From the NCBI GenBank assembly GCA_963573315.1, contig OY752152.1, forward strand, positions 1,471,001 to 1,535,000: a stretch of DNA of 64,000 nt. Direction: 5' to 3'. Made by a program: the position numbers and the translations under genes. Numbering within the stretch: position 1 is the stretch's first letter; each line of letters starts with the position of its first letter. This DNA is from Entomortierella parvispora (lineage: Eukaryota; Mortierellomycota; Mortierellomycetes; Mortierellales; Mortierellaceae). The notes below the pieces were generated by a model. It was not told the origin of the DNA, searched no databases, and was given only the letters and a program-made list of their open reading frames with translations. Below, one piece after another: positions 32,802 through 43,542 of this stretch.

Positions 32802-34522
32802 AGGAAAGACCGCGAAATTAATATGAGGGAGGGGAAAAGAGGCTAAATTCAGGCACAGAACTCTACTGGCGGGCGTTGGCTGCTGGAGGTGTGTGTTGAG
32901 TGGAGAGGAGTGTGTGTGTGTGTGCCTGTCTGTGTGTGGAGGAAGAGGAGGGCGATGATGGAGGAACAGAAGGGAGCGGGAGAAAGAGATGGAGATGGAG
33001 AATGAAATTCAAGGACGAGAAAGAGAAATGAGAGAGAGAAAAAAGAGATGACACGAACGGCAAACAGGGGGCTAAATTGGCTTTTCACCCCGTCTCCAAC
33101 GGTTGGTTCGCTCTCTTCATCGTTCACGTTGCAATTTAGCCCTGTTTGTCCTGCCTTGTCCAACCGAACTTCCCACTGTGGTTTCAATTCTGTGGTAGCA
33201 CATCGTTCGTACGCCTCTGGTTGCTTATTTGTGCCCGCTCTATTCCTGCCGCTGCCTGCCCCAACCATCAAAACAACAAGCCCTCGTCTTCACCAGCCTA
33301 CATACACAGGCCCACCCGCCATGAGGTGAAGTCTGTCTGAGAGAATCAACCATCTGACGACAACACTCCACTCGCTCATTGCTCGCGTTTGCTCGGCCAC
33401 TCTTGTCGACCTCCAGAGCCAGCTCCTGTGAATAGAAGCTCGTTCCTCTTTTGGATTAGACACTCCATCTCGACAGCAAGCCTGGAGCAAGCAAACGTGC
33501 GCATGGCCAATAAAAATAAATAAATGTTGCGGTCATCATCTCACTCGGACTATTTCTCTGTCAACAAGACTATGTGCAGATAACATCGATGCCTCTCTTT
33601 GCATGTCCTCTTTCTCCCGTAAAAAAGAGAATTCTTGTTTGCTGTTCTAGACGCGAGAGAAAAACTGAAGAAAGCAAACAGGAATATCCCCGTTGAGGGC
33701 TATGTGGTAAGGCAGATTGTGGTTTTTTTTTTTACTTTATGGTTGCTCCATTCCTGAACAAAAGAAACATAGATCAGATCGATTGCGGATAGCTTCTGTC
33801 TATTCCTCCTATTACTCTGTTCCCTGGTCCTGGTTCTTCTTTCACTCTAAGCGCACAGCATCCGAACTAGTATCTTGTATTTTTACCCGAGAAAAGAGGG
33901 TATCTAGAAGGGGGAGACTGGTAAGGGCTGTGGCTCTTTCGCTCCTTTTCTTGTTCCTTCCATATGACGCTCGTTCTCAAACGTGTCTCTCTCTGCAGTT
34001 TGACTGCAGTCGTTACCGGAACTCGGCCACCCTTCCAACAATATGGGCGTCAAGCAATCGCTCACAAGCTCACTTCATTCCACGCTAAGCCCTGTCTTAT
34101 TCAGTTTTCATGGAGTTCTGGTCCTGGCGAAAACCCTGTTGGATGTTTCGTTATCTGGTCTTCCGCCCCCGATTTATCGTAATTACAATATTTCATGCGT
34201 GTCTTGTGTTCACACAGCCCTCGATCAAAGCGATTTCCTCCTCTCCCCGTGTTGCCTGCTGATTGCCACGCTCTCTCATCGGAAACATGTCACGGTCCTC
34301 CTCTGCAGATAGACAATGGTTCACTTCTTTCCAAATCCAGGACTCTGTCCTCCTTTTCAACTTTTTCATCGACACACGACCTTGGAAAGAGCCATTGAGC
34401 GACAAGGACGCGGGAAAACGAGACTAATTGCTGTAGAGAAGAGTTCATAAAGAAAGCATCACACTGTCAATGCCAAGAGAGAGTTCATGGGTTCTCACGC
34501 AGTGGAATGTTGAACAACTGCA
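32802..34522. other. Gene-poor region, promoter of the channel gene at left
   Basis: About 1.7 kb with purine/pyrimidine-skewed and (GT)n tracts (near 32908-32940). I see no supported gene, tRNA or repeat family on either strand. Confidence 0.5.
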
Positions 34523-34918
34523 TCACATGCCCCCTAGCTCTGATCTCGCCCCTTTTTGAAGCCTCAGATCAGGCCCGCTGTAGCAATTGTCTACAAAATC
34601 CGCGAGGTTCTCACCTTTTTTGCGAGGGAAGGTCCAGTCGGCGCTGACCCGGTATTTGAAAAACACGGTGTCGCCCTATTTGCAGTCCAAAGAAGCAGTA
34701 GTCCGACCAGTCCAAAGAACCTCAACAATGTCTGAAAGTAATGACGAAGGCGAGGAAAGTCCTTGAATAAAAGTTTCCATACCGTGGCCGGATGTTGCGT
34801 GCAAAGTCAGATCCTTGACAGCGATGATCTGTTCCAGATGGGCGTTCGCCAATCGAGTTTGTCTATTGTATTGTATTGTAGGAGACAACGTGGCCCGCCA
34901 CATGCCTGGATGTATCAA
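34523..34918 (-). pseudogene. Fragment of an unrecognised gene, broken by an in-frame stop
   Basis: A single minus-strand frame has clear protein character: NAHLEQIIAVKDLTLHATSG, then DIVEVLWTGRTTASLDCK, a TAG at 34678-34676, and without frame change GDTVFFKYRVSADWTFPRKK, ending at a TGA at 34525-34523. A GT-AG intron (34782-34732, 51 nt) could join TSGH to DIVEVLW in frame. No splice pair removes the TAG cleanly, and no upstream exon with a good start was found. Either a pseudogene or part of a multi-exon gene whose remaining exons I miss. Function unknown. Confidence 0.45.
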
Positions 34919-35970
34919 TGAAGGAGGAGAACCCCAAGCATGTTTAGATATATTCTAGAGACCAGTGCATTTCGAGAGGGCACACATTCCATGTGCCATG
35001 AGGACCATTTGTATGCCATGCTAAGGCGATGGTACGAAGAGTTCATGAGAAAATGAGCTATTAATGTCGGATGCATTAATGCATTAATGCAGAGATTCGA
35101 AAACGCACGTTCAAAAGGAAGTTTGGATATAGAATGCAACGTGGGGTGGGGGGAAGAAGGTGCGTAGAGGTCAAGACTAAAGAGAAATGAAAGAAGGAAG
35201 GAAGAAGACTGAATGAAAAGGAGGGATCGTTGGGCGAAGTCAACTGCGCGGAGGCGAGAAAAATTCGCTCTTCGCGCCATCAGCCACACAGAGGGGGGTG
35301 GGTTACGTCGAGGGGCGAACAGGACAATTGACGGACATCCACATCCTCTTTTCAGACAAAGGAGGAGCTCACGAGGCGGCGTGGCCCTGTGTGTGCCGTC
35401 TCACTCGATCCAACCCCTCAGCACTCTCTTAAAGCCAGCAATTTGCAACAGACGGCTATTTCCTGCAGAGCATCAATCCAGGTAATAAAATCGGGTTCGA
35501 GTTGATAACTTGGTATTATCATTCCGCCCGCCTTCTCCTGTTTGTTTACTATATCTCATTAACAGAAATTGACCTCTTTAAACAGACGCAGCAGCTCGAC
35601 CAACGTTCCGTCCATTAGCAACGGATGAATCACGGGATCGGTTGCTTCCAGACGAGCTGGCGGATCATTGATTTCTAACTTGGATCGATGCTCTTTGACA
35701 AGAAGAACAAAAGTACACCTTGTCTGCTGCTCAAAGTCATCAGTCACCTGATAATTACGGCAACTTCGAGTGGACGCGATCTGAGAATCGGGCGTTTTTG
35801 CACGACCATAGGAAAGTTAAGGGATTTTCAATTTTTTCATCCAGATCGACGCTCCTCGGCGAGAAAACTCGAATGCACTTGGTCCCACACGCGTTTGATG
35901 ATACTTTCCTAGTCGGCATTGCGGTCCAAAGTCGTCGGTCACCTGACACTTAAGTTAAGTTGGAGCATGG
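34919..35970. other. Gene-poor region
   Basis: No supported gene. Several short frames look weakly protein-like (around 35560-35760 on the minus strand) but have no consistent extension. Confidence 0.45.
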
Positions 35971-36254
35971 TCATTTACGTAATCGAGTATCGGCGACGCG
36001 TACAGGAGGAACGCAGCCGTGAGTCAGCAACTGACCCCAACTCAGGCCCCACGACCCCCCAAACCTAGCATTTCTTCTTTTATTTTCTTCTATACCTGTA
36101 TTTTTATCTTTTAGTACCACCCCCGTAGTGCTTGTTGTAACTCAAATTTGATCGTAGTAGCGCCGCCTGAAGATGTAGGGGCACTGGATTTCTTGGACAC
36201 TGACCCAAATAAACCAGATAAAAACAAAAAAAAAAAAAATCATTTACGTAATCG
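35971..36254 (+). mobile_element. Short non-LTR retroposon with perfect target-site duplications
   Basis: A 15-bp direct repeat TCATTTACGTAATCG occurs at 35971-35985 and 36240-36254. Between them lie about 254 bp ending in a 14-A tail (36226-36239). AATAAA occurs at 36208-36213, 13 nt before the tail, as in a polyadenylated Pol II transcript. This is the signature of target-primed reverse transcription. The body has no long open frame and no obvious Pol III A/B boxes, so a 5'-truncated LINE 3' end or a retroposed mRNA 3' end fits better than a tRNA-derived SINE. No family is recognised. Confidence 0.8.
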
Positions 36255-36257
36255 CCT

Positions 36258-36380
36258 ATGCAGCCCACATTGAAGATGATCTACTTCGATCGCACATGCT
36301 GCGTTCATGCAGCCCACGCAATTACAGAAGTCATGGACTTGGTTCGCACATGTTGTTCTGCATGAATGCAGCCCATGCGG
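36258..36380 (+). repeat. Diverged tandem repeat starting at the retroposon 3' junction
   Basis: ATGCAGCCCA begins units at 36258, 36307 and 36366 (49 and 59 bp periods); each full unit also contains TCGCACATG or TCGCACATGTTG-like sequence near its end. About 2.3 copies, considerably diverged. Confidence 0.6.
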
Positions 36381-37682
36381 TAACAAGGCAAGGAATATCT
36401 GGCTTGATAAGTTCATAGCTGATGGTCCGTGCTGCCCGTTAGGTAAGGGCCGATGGGAAGGATGGATCTGAAGATTGGCAGTTTCTGAACGAGTCTGAAA
36501 ATAAACACTGAGCTTTTATTTCATGATAAAGATGGATGCTCTACTTCGAGAGAATCACCGCACTCCCTCAGACAGGTCAAGACCTTTGATAGATCGGTGT
36601 TGGTGATCTGAGTCCAGTACTCCGCGTGTCCGTTAACTACAAAGAGTAGTGTTTGTGGTTCCTTGAACTCCATTCAAGACGACTTTGTTTGTTCACTTCC
36701 TTCGAACTGCTGGTTGCAAAAGATAAGGGCTCGTTCGCCTGCTTGGGGAACAAAAACAGGAGTGCACCACCAGTGCGACCCCTGCAAGCTGTTGACGCGG
36801 CTTTTTATGATGCAACGCCGACTAGTAAAAGGTCTTGATCTATCAGAGCATCAATCTGGATAATAATAACAAGAATCCTTTTTTTTTCCACATCGAGCAG
36901 CATTGGAAAGCCCATGTTTTTGCCCAACATGTTTGCAGCTGCAAGTTGTTTTGGTAATGAACCAAGGTAGTCAGTGCACATCAGTGTGAATGGGGCGGCT
37001 ATAAACACGCTTGGATGAGACAGGACCGTGCAATTTTGAGCGTGGTTCCTCACGTCTTGGAGAGCAGATGGCCTTCTGTGCTGGGTCTGGACTCGTGTGC
37101 ATCCTTCGCGCCGCCTTATCAACAGCTCGGTGTTTTTGCTTGCTATATCAGCCTATCTGCTTTTCTTCTATCATACTCTTCTCTCTTTTGATTCTCTCAA
37201 GAGCTGTCCAACTGTTTCTATTTCGACGCAGGATAAATCCAACAAATGGCAGATATGGGACGCGTTCTAGTATAGTCCACAAGAAAATGAAAGCTCACCG
37301 CGTGTGGACGAAACCGGCCCCCACCTCCCTTTTTACAAAACACAAAAACATGATACCGCTCTGGTTGCGAACCACAGCTCCGGAAATTGGAGGACAATGA
37401 TCAATGTGTGCTAGCTCTTCGAACGTTCTGATTATCTTTGACCATGCTATCAAACGCAGATCAGGATATATCCCCACTTTTACTCTGTCTGTCTGGTCCA
37501 GAACAATCCTGTTTGCAGCCCACACGTAATATCCAGAGCTTTGATCGAGTTTTGTTTTTGCGTTTGCACGGTTGAGTCGAGAACTCTTTATATATTGACG
37601 ATTACTTATTGGCTGTATTGCTGCTTTCGTCTCTCCTAAAAAACGCGTTTTTTCCTGAATTGCTGAGGTCCTTTTTGGATAT
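36381..37682. other. Gene-poor region up to the TIM13 3' end
   Basis: No supported gene. An 11-bp inverted match (AAAGGTCTTGA) occurs at about 36577-36590 and 36828-36838, probably by chance. The open frame on the minus strand that crosses 37295-37909 is out of frame with TIM13 and is not credited. Confidence 0.5.
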
Positions 37683-38504
37683 TTAAAGACCACCGGCACC
37701 GCCCATGTTCTGAGACTCGCGCTGGACGCGGTTGATGTAAGTGCGGGAAACAATGTTCCATGCCTCCATGTAACGATCCATGCACTTGGAAATGCAAGCC
37801 TGTTGAGAGTAACAAGTTGGGGTTCCAATTGGAGAAAAGATCCAGATATATATCCCGCAAAGGCGTGGGGTTTCATCGGTGTAGATGTTGAGGCATTGAA
37901 AAAAAACAACGAGAGCAGAGAGGCAGAGAGGATTTGGAAAAAGACATAGAGAGAAGAGAGCGGTTAGGAGACTAGATCAATAGGCCTGAATGATGATGAG
38001 ATCAGATCAATTGAGTTCTTTCGACTGACCTGCTCGGAGCTGTCCAACTTGGGGCCGGGCTTGGGTACGCACTTGGCAAAGCACTTCTCGTTGATTTTCT
38101 GTTGGAAGAGAGAATGAAAAAAGGTCCAGAGTCAGATAGTTAGGATCGGAACGATATGTGGGTCATCCTGACTTCTCCGGTCGGTATTTCATTCTGGTCC
38201 TGCAAGACTTCGTGTTCGGTCAGTGGGGTAAAAATACATACGTTAATCAACTCCTGGGCGTTGGCGAGAGCGAGCTCGCTGCGGACCTGGTCCATGACCT
38301 GCTGCTTCTTGGCCTCCTATAGACGACAACACACAAACAAGCACCACCGTTTAGTCAATGGTTCAGCCGGGGAATGCCAAGAACAGGGCCTAATCATAGG
38401 CGCTTTCTTGATTGCATCTCCAGTTGGGATCCTGAAGTCCTGTCGAGATATCACGTATCACACACCATGGAGCCGCTGCTGCCGTAGTTTCCGTAGTCAG
38501 ACAT
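37683..38504 (-). CDS. TIM13: Mitochondrial import inner membrane translocase subunit Tim13
   Basis: Small Tim chaperone of the mitochondrial intermembrane space; with Tim8 it escorts hydrophobic precursors to the TIM22/TIM23 complexes. Exons: 38504-38466, 38316-38242, 38098-38030, 37799-37683; 99 residues. Twin CX3C motif: C44/C48 (KCFAKC) and C63/C67 (ACISKC), 14 residues apart, for two intramolecular disulfides. The core [20 protein letters not shown] and [17 protein letters not shown] are diagnostic of Tim13 rather than Tim8, 9 or 10. The tail ends NMGGAGGL. Divergent from SEC10. Confidence 0.95.
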
Positions 38505-38911
38505 GATGTGTAGAGAGAGAGAGAGGAAGGGTGAGAGGGATGTGAATGAATCGAGTGAGGGAGAACAGAGAAGAAAGAGAGAGAATGGAATGCCAATGAA
38601 CGCAATGGAAGTGATCAGCCAGATCCGACCCATGAGTGCAGCCAGTCCCCGAAAGGGAAAAGTGGACTGCTGCTGCAGCCAGAGTCGCACAAGCCACCCA
38701 GGAAAACGATTTTCATCGCACTTGCTGCGTCCGGGTCACGTGCATCCAACTGGCTGGCTCGCCGTCTCATCTCCGACACGCATGCATGCATGCCCTTCGC
38801 CTCATCACCCTCCAACGGACGCAATCTTACCATTGCCTTTGCTTGACCAACCTATTCCTGTGTCACCGCAACTAGGCTGAGGAGACAGCCTACCCAAAGA
38901 GACTCTCAACA
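38505..38911. promoter_or_regulatory. Divergent promoter TIM13 / SEC10
   Basis: 407 bp. TCACGTG at 38736-38742, 232 bp from the TIM13 ATG and 170 bp from the SEC10 ATG. A GCATGCATGC run lies at about 38781-38790. Confidence 0.5.
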
Positions 38912-41900
38912 ATGGCACCTCCACGAATGCCCCAACCCTACGAGCTGAACCCAGACCTGAAGGCGACTCTTCGCGTCGAGTCTTTCCAGGTTCGTGCCGT
39001 GTCTTGGACCATCTGCACCTTGGAACGTATTCAAGGATTTTCATACTTACCGCCTCACGTTTTTTTATTAATATTGTGTAAAAAACAGGGAACATTCAGT
39101 CCAAAAGTCTTTATAGAGCGACTCTCCAGCGGGATTATCGCAACACGCATCAAGGAGGGGTCCAACACCTTTGACCCCAAACCTTTCATCCGCACATTCG
39201 AGAGCTCCCTTAAGGAGCTGGAAAGACTATCCAGCAAGATGCAGAAACACACTTCAGAACTCGAAAGAGAGACCCAGAAGGAGGAGCTAGCATTCAAGAA
39301 GCAGGTCAAGGAGCTGGGCTCTGGATTCGAGGTACAGGGCCAAACGACAACTTTCTCTTTATCAAATTGGCAGGAATAGACTCACTGATGAGATTTCATG
39401 CTTTCGTTGCCGCATGTTTAGGATGTGCAATCAACTCTGGAAGGATTGGATTCGAGGATTAGCGAAGTCGGAAGCACCGCCATCAGGATTGGTAAGGGAC
39501 AAGGCTAACGGTGTTCAGATTTGTCCTTATAGGTTGTTCCGGTTGTCTAACGGACTATTTATTTCTAGGCGAAAAACTGGAGACGGCGGACAAACAGCGC
39601 GCAAGAGCTGTCTTGTCAAAGAAGCTCATGGAGTACTTTACACAGTTCAATGAAGGAGGATGCCCGACCTTGGAGTCACTCATGACATTACAAGGTCTCG
39701 AAGGACAGATCGAGGTAGCACGAGGCTCTGGCTAATCACTTTCCCAAGGCGACAAAAGAAAGAACATATCATAATATTCTAACATCTACTGTGCAATAGG
39801 CAGCTAGAATCCTCCGCCAGCTTGCTATCCTGGCAAAGGATGTGGACCTGGAGGAGACAGTAGTGGTATGTGCCTTCGAAGTTATGAGGCTTTGGATTGT
39901 TTCTTCGTCGTAATCCGAGCTAAATGTTTTTAATCATATCTAGGCTAGGCAAGGGATCGAAAGGTTTAGAGAGCAGTTTGAGAAGGATATGCTGGAGTCT
40001 TTTGATAAGGCCTACCGTGATGCAGACCCGAAAGTGATGGCGGTAATTGTTAGCTTTCTCTTTGCATGATCTTGAGACATGCTCTTTCTTTACGAACAGC
40101 GGCTGATCTTATGTTTGTCAGTTACAGCACTGTGCCAAGGCGCTGCTAGAGTTCAATGGAGGTCACTCCTGCGTTCAGATCTATGTCAATCAGCACGACT
40201 TCTTTATGCTGCACTCCAAAGTTAACGAATCTACGCCAATGGAGGGTCCTAACCAGTATGGAGTCAAACAATAATGACTGGACGCTTAGCTTTTGGAGAA
40301 AAGAGCCACTAATCAAGTACACTGTCATCTCCGACTTTTAGGGAGGACCTTACAAATCCCATTGCAGCTATCCCGCCTATCGACGCTGGACTAATCAAAC
40401 TGTACGAGGATATTCGGACAACAGTGGATCAGGAAGCAGAAATAATCTCAATGGTGTTCCCCAACCCGGCCGCTGTCTTTCAAGTTTTCATTCAGCGTGT
40501 TTTTGGCCAATCTGTAAGGATCCTCCAGGCACTTCCATTCTTGGGTTCCTCAGGCGATACAGCAATCCTAACAGTAGTTTGCCTTTATAGATCCAACAAT
40601 GCATTGAAACGTTGTTGGAGCGAGCACAATCAAAATCTACTCTGGCGTACCTGCGCACGTTGCTGTCGATCCACGAGCATACCATTGTTCTTGTCAATGA
40701 TCTTAAAAAGTGTGAGGACACGTTGAAGATTGGCGTCAATACCAATATCAAAGGATCCAATGTGTCGGTCACAACACAACCCCTCGCACAGACTTTGGAC
40801 CGCTGTCTTGATGATCTGTTTGTCCCTTACCTGGAAGGGGACCGATACCTGGAGAAAGAACTTCAGTCCCTTTGCGAGGTTTACGACACAATGTTGGCAA
40901 AATTTACAGCTTATCAGGTATGAATTCCGACTTCAGTTTTCTTGCAGATTGACCTCAAATTCCATGCACTCATCTAAAGCCGTGCAATTCTGTTCTAGTT
41001 GCAACGACGAGGAGGCAACAAATTCAGAGCGATTATTACCCGGACATTTAATCAGATTATTGACAACAATCGCCAAACCCTGCCTCCGGTCGTTCAAGAG
41101 AACTTTGCCACAGTTAAAAACCCCGAAAAATACCAAAACATGCAGGTGTCAGATGACGATGGTGCTCTCTCGGTGGATCTTGTTGTCAAGCTTTTGAAAA
41201 TCCATGCCGAGAGTGTTGTCCGAAGTCTTGGACTTTTACCTGTGACAGGAAGGTAAACCAAAATCACATATGCAGTGAACCACGGAAGCTCATTGGGCAT
41301 TCTTTGTTGACTTTTCTGACATCGCATGTTTCTGCCCATTAGGCCAAAGAATACTGCCCTTCTGTTCCAGCTCCTCACCGACTACATCGGCATGCGTTAT
41401 ATTGATGCCGCCCTGGACTCGTAAGCTCCCTTTTGGTTGTAGCGAATTCTCGACATCTAGATGACTAACATCCTTTTACACATCGCAACTCCGTTAGAGC
41501 ACTGGAAGATTTATCGGCTCTAGATCCAAAGTTCCCTCCAGATCTAAGACCCATGAAGCGCGTCAAATTGGTCAACGGAATTGTACATTTGATTCAGATG
41601 CACTTCCAAACAACCATTGTACGTTGTTGGTGCTGCTTTGACAATCTGAGCTTTGACTAGCGTGTTTGATAGAACTATCAAAGCTGACACTTCCGTTATT
41701 AACAATACTCTATAGTTGCCCTTGACGGTTCCTTCGCCTCAGGTCTATCGCGACACAGTCATCCAGAAGAACAAACTCATGGCGAGCGTCGAATCTAAAG
41801 CCAACGCTACTATCCAGAAGGAGATTGATGTGATCTTGGCATGGCTGGAGACCTGTCTGAGCCGTCAGCGTCGCACTGACTTTAAACCCAAGGATGACGA

Positions 41901-42744
41901 GATTGATCTCACTGGATTGGCAACTAAGCCCTGTATAGACTGCTGCGAATCCTTGCGGCGGATGTACGACACAACACGTAAATGCTTTGATGGCAAGAAC
42001 ATCGAGATGTTCTGTTCAGAGGTCGGCACCACTTTTTACGGGCAAGTCTCACAACGCACAACCGCCGCGATAAACACAACACCTATCACACTGGGCCTCT
42101 GGAAATCTAAATGTTTTTTTTCTTTTGATTATTTGTTTGTTTTTAGGATGCTTTTGGAGCACTTTAAAAAGTTCTCGATCAGCCCAGTCGGAGGCGTCCT
42201 GTTAGCAAAGTATGCTCCCTTCAAAAGTTGTCCCAAGCTCAGTCACCAAGGGTGATCTTTCGGTTCTCTGGCAGGGATATTGACTAACGATTTCTGTCCC
42301 TCCTCTTCTTTCTCTTTTTGTAGAGATATTGCAAAGTACCAGGAGACTGTAAAGACGTGGAATATCCCATCTTTGGACGAGCGGTTCGAAACCTTGCGTC
42401 AGCTTGGAAAGGTCTTCCTCGCCAAGCCTGAAATGCTGCCTTCCGTCTTGAACGAGGGACACCTTGCGAAGGCGGACTTTAAGAGCCTTTATCCTTATCT
42501 CCAAATGCGCGTCGATTTCAAGACGTCCAAGATTGACAAGCTGTTTGAGAAGCTCAACCTGACTGGATTCAGTAGCAGCCTTGGCTCTGGATCTGGGCCT
42601 TCAGGATCAGGCGGTGCGAGCTCCGGTTCTACGGGCGCTGGTGCTGCCAATGGAACAGGAACCAATGGCGCAGCAGGATCACAGGGAGGCAGAATGACTC
42701 AAGTGGAGGACTTTGCGGGCTCAAGGTTCATGAGTCTCCGCTGA
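38912..42744 (+). CDS. SEC10: Exocyst complex component Sec10
   Basis: Subunit of the exocyst, the octameric tether for secretory vesicles at the plasma membrane (hyphal tip). Fifteen exons: 38912-38989, 39089-39331, 39422-39491, 39569-39714, 39800-39865, 39944-40042, 40122-40255, 40342-40513, 40591-40917, 40999-41252, 41343-41420, 41498-41618, 41716-42041, 42147-42209, 42324-42744; 865 residues. Begins with a helical/coiled-coil segment (FESSLKELERLSSKMQKHTS), then long helical-bundle (CATCHR) sequence. Intron 13 is a GC-AG intron (GGCAAGT). A Gly/Ser/Ala/Asn linker (about 810-850) precedes the terminal TQVEDFAGSRFMSLR. Assignment rests on overall length, helical pattern and recognisable Sec10 blocks. 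Confidence 0.87.
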
Positions 42745-42784
42745 TGACAGCCAGGAGAGGGGGAAAAGTTATTTACCTGTCTAG

Positions 42785-42790
42785 AATAAA
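42785..42790 (+). terminator. AATAAA polyadenylation signal, SEC10
   Basis: AATAAA 41 nt after the SEC10 stop codon. Confidence 0.6.
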
Positions 42791-43542
42791 GAGGGCGCAA
42801 TCTTTTGTCGACCTATCTTCTGTGTTTTCATGATCAAGCCATCACAATACAGGAACTTACCGTAAAAACAGAGACTCACCTGAACGCAGCCTGCTCATTC
42901 GTGGAGGAACAACTCTTGTTTGCAATCGATTAGAGCTGGTTACACTGCGAAATCTGCCTGCTGGCCTGGGTGTTCCCCTCTAGACAAGTGTCCTTCCGCA
43001 GGCTCTCAAGCAAAACAACATGTTCTTTTTGTTCGTGTCCTCTGTGGCCCGTCCCGATGGTGCACGGATGCGCCCATTTGACCCAGGAGAGTTTAACAGC
43101 CATTAGATGCAAAAGAGTGCGTTCGATTCTCGTTCCCTCTCCTTGTCGGGTTGATGGTCTCCTTGCCATGTCGGTCTCCTTGTTCCCTCGTCCTGGTTAT
43201 CTAGGGTATTCGACGCACGTCGTGTTTGCTCTTCAACGTGGCCAAGACCGTTGTTGGTCACGTCTGCTCTTCATGCATGCATGGTCCAACACTTGTACCC
43301 CAATCTTTTGGACCAATTTCAATTGAACAACGGCTGCTGTGCGACCAACACAGTTTCAAAGGACAGAGGAAGAGGGCGAGGGAGAGCAGCTTCAGAGTCG
43401 AGTCGCATTGCAGAAGGAGGAAGAATAAAAAAGTAGACAAAGGTGCGCGTCGTCTTGCCATTGCCCTCATCTTGTTCGCTTCATTCACCCACGCTCTCAT
43501 TCCCGAACATCAATCCGGCACCTCATCCCCCGTTTTTTCGAC
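42791..43542. other. Intergenic, promoter of FAD monooxygenase B
   Basis: No supported gene on either strand. A CATGCATGCATG run lies at about 43270-43282; the 100 bp before the ATG are C/T-rich. Confidence 0.55.

Noticed and set aside
32869-33271. Possible coding region upstream of the channel gene
   Set aside because: Only low-complexity Ser/Thr/Pro/His translation from purine/pyrimidine-biased and (GT)n DNA.
36577-36838. Inverted 11-bp match AAAGGTCTTGA as terminal inverted repeats of a DNA transposon
   Set aside because: Too short, imperfect beyond 11 bp, no target duplication and no transposase-like frame between.
37295-37909. Long open frame (204 residues) on the minus strand overlapping the TIM13 3' end
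   Set aside because: It runs in another frame through TIM13 exon 4; that exon's Tim13 reading with CX3C and exact splicing is far better supported.
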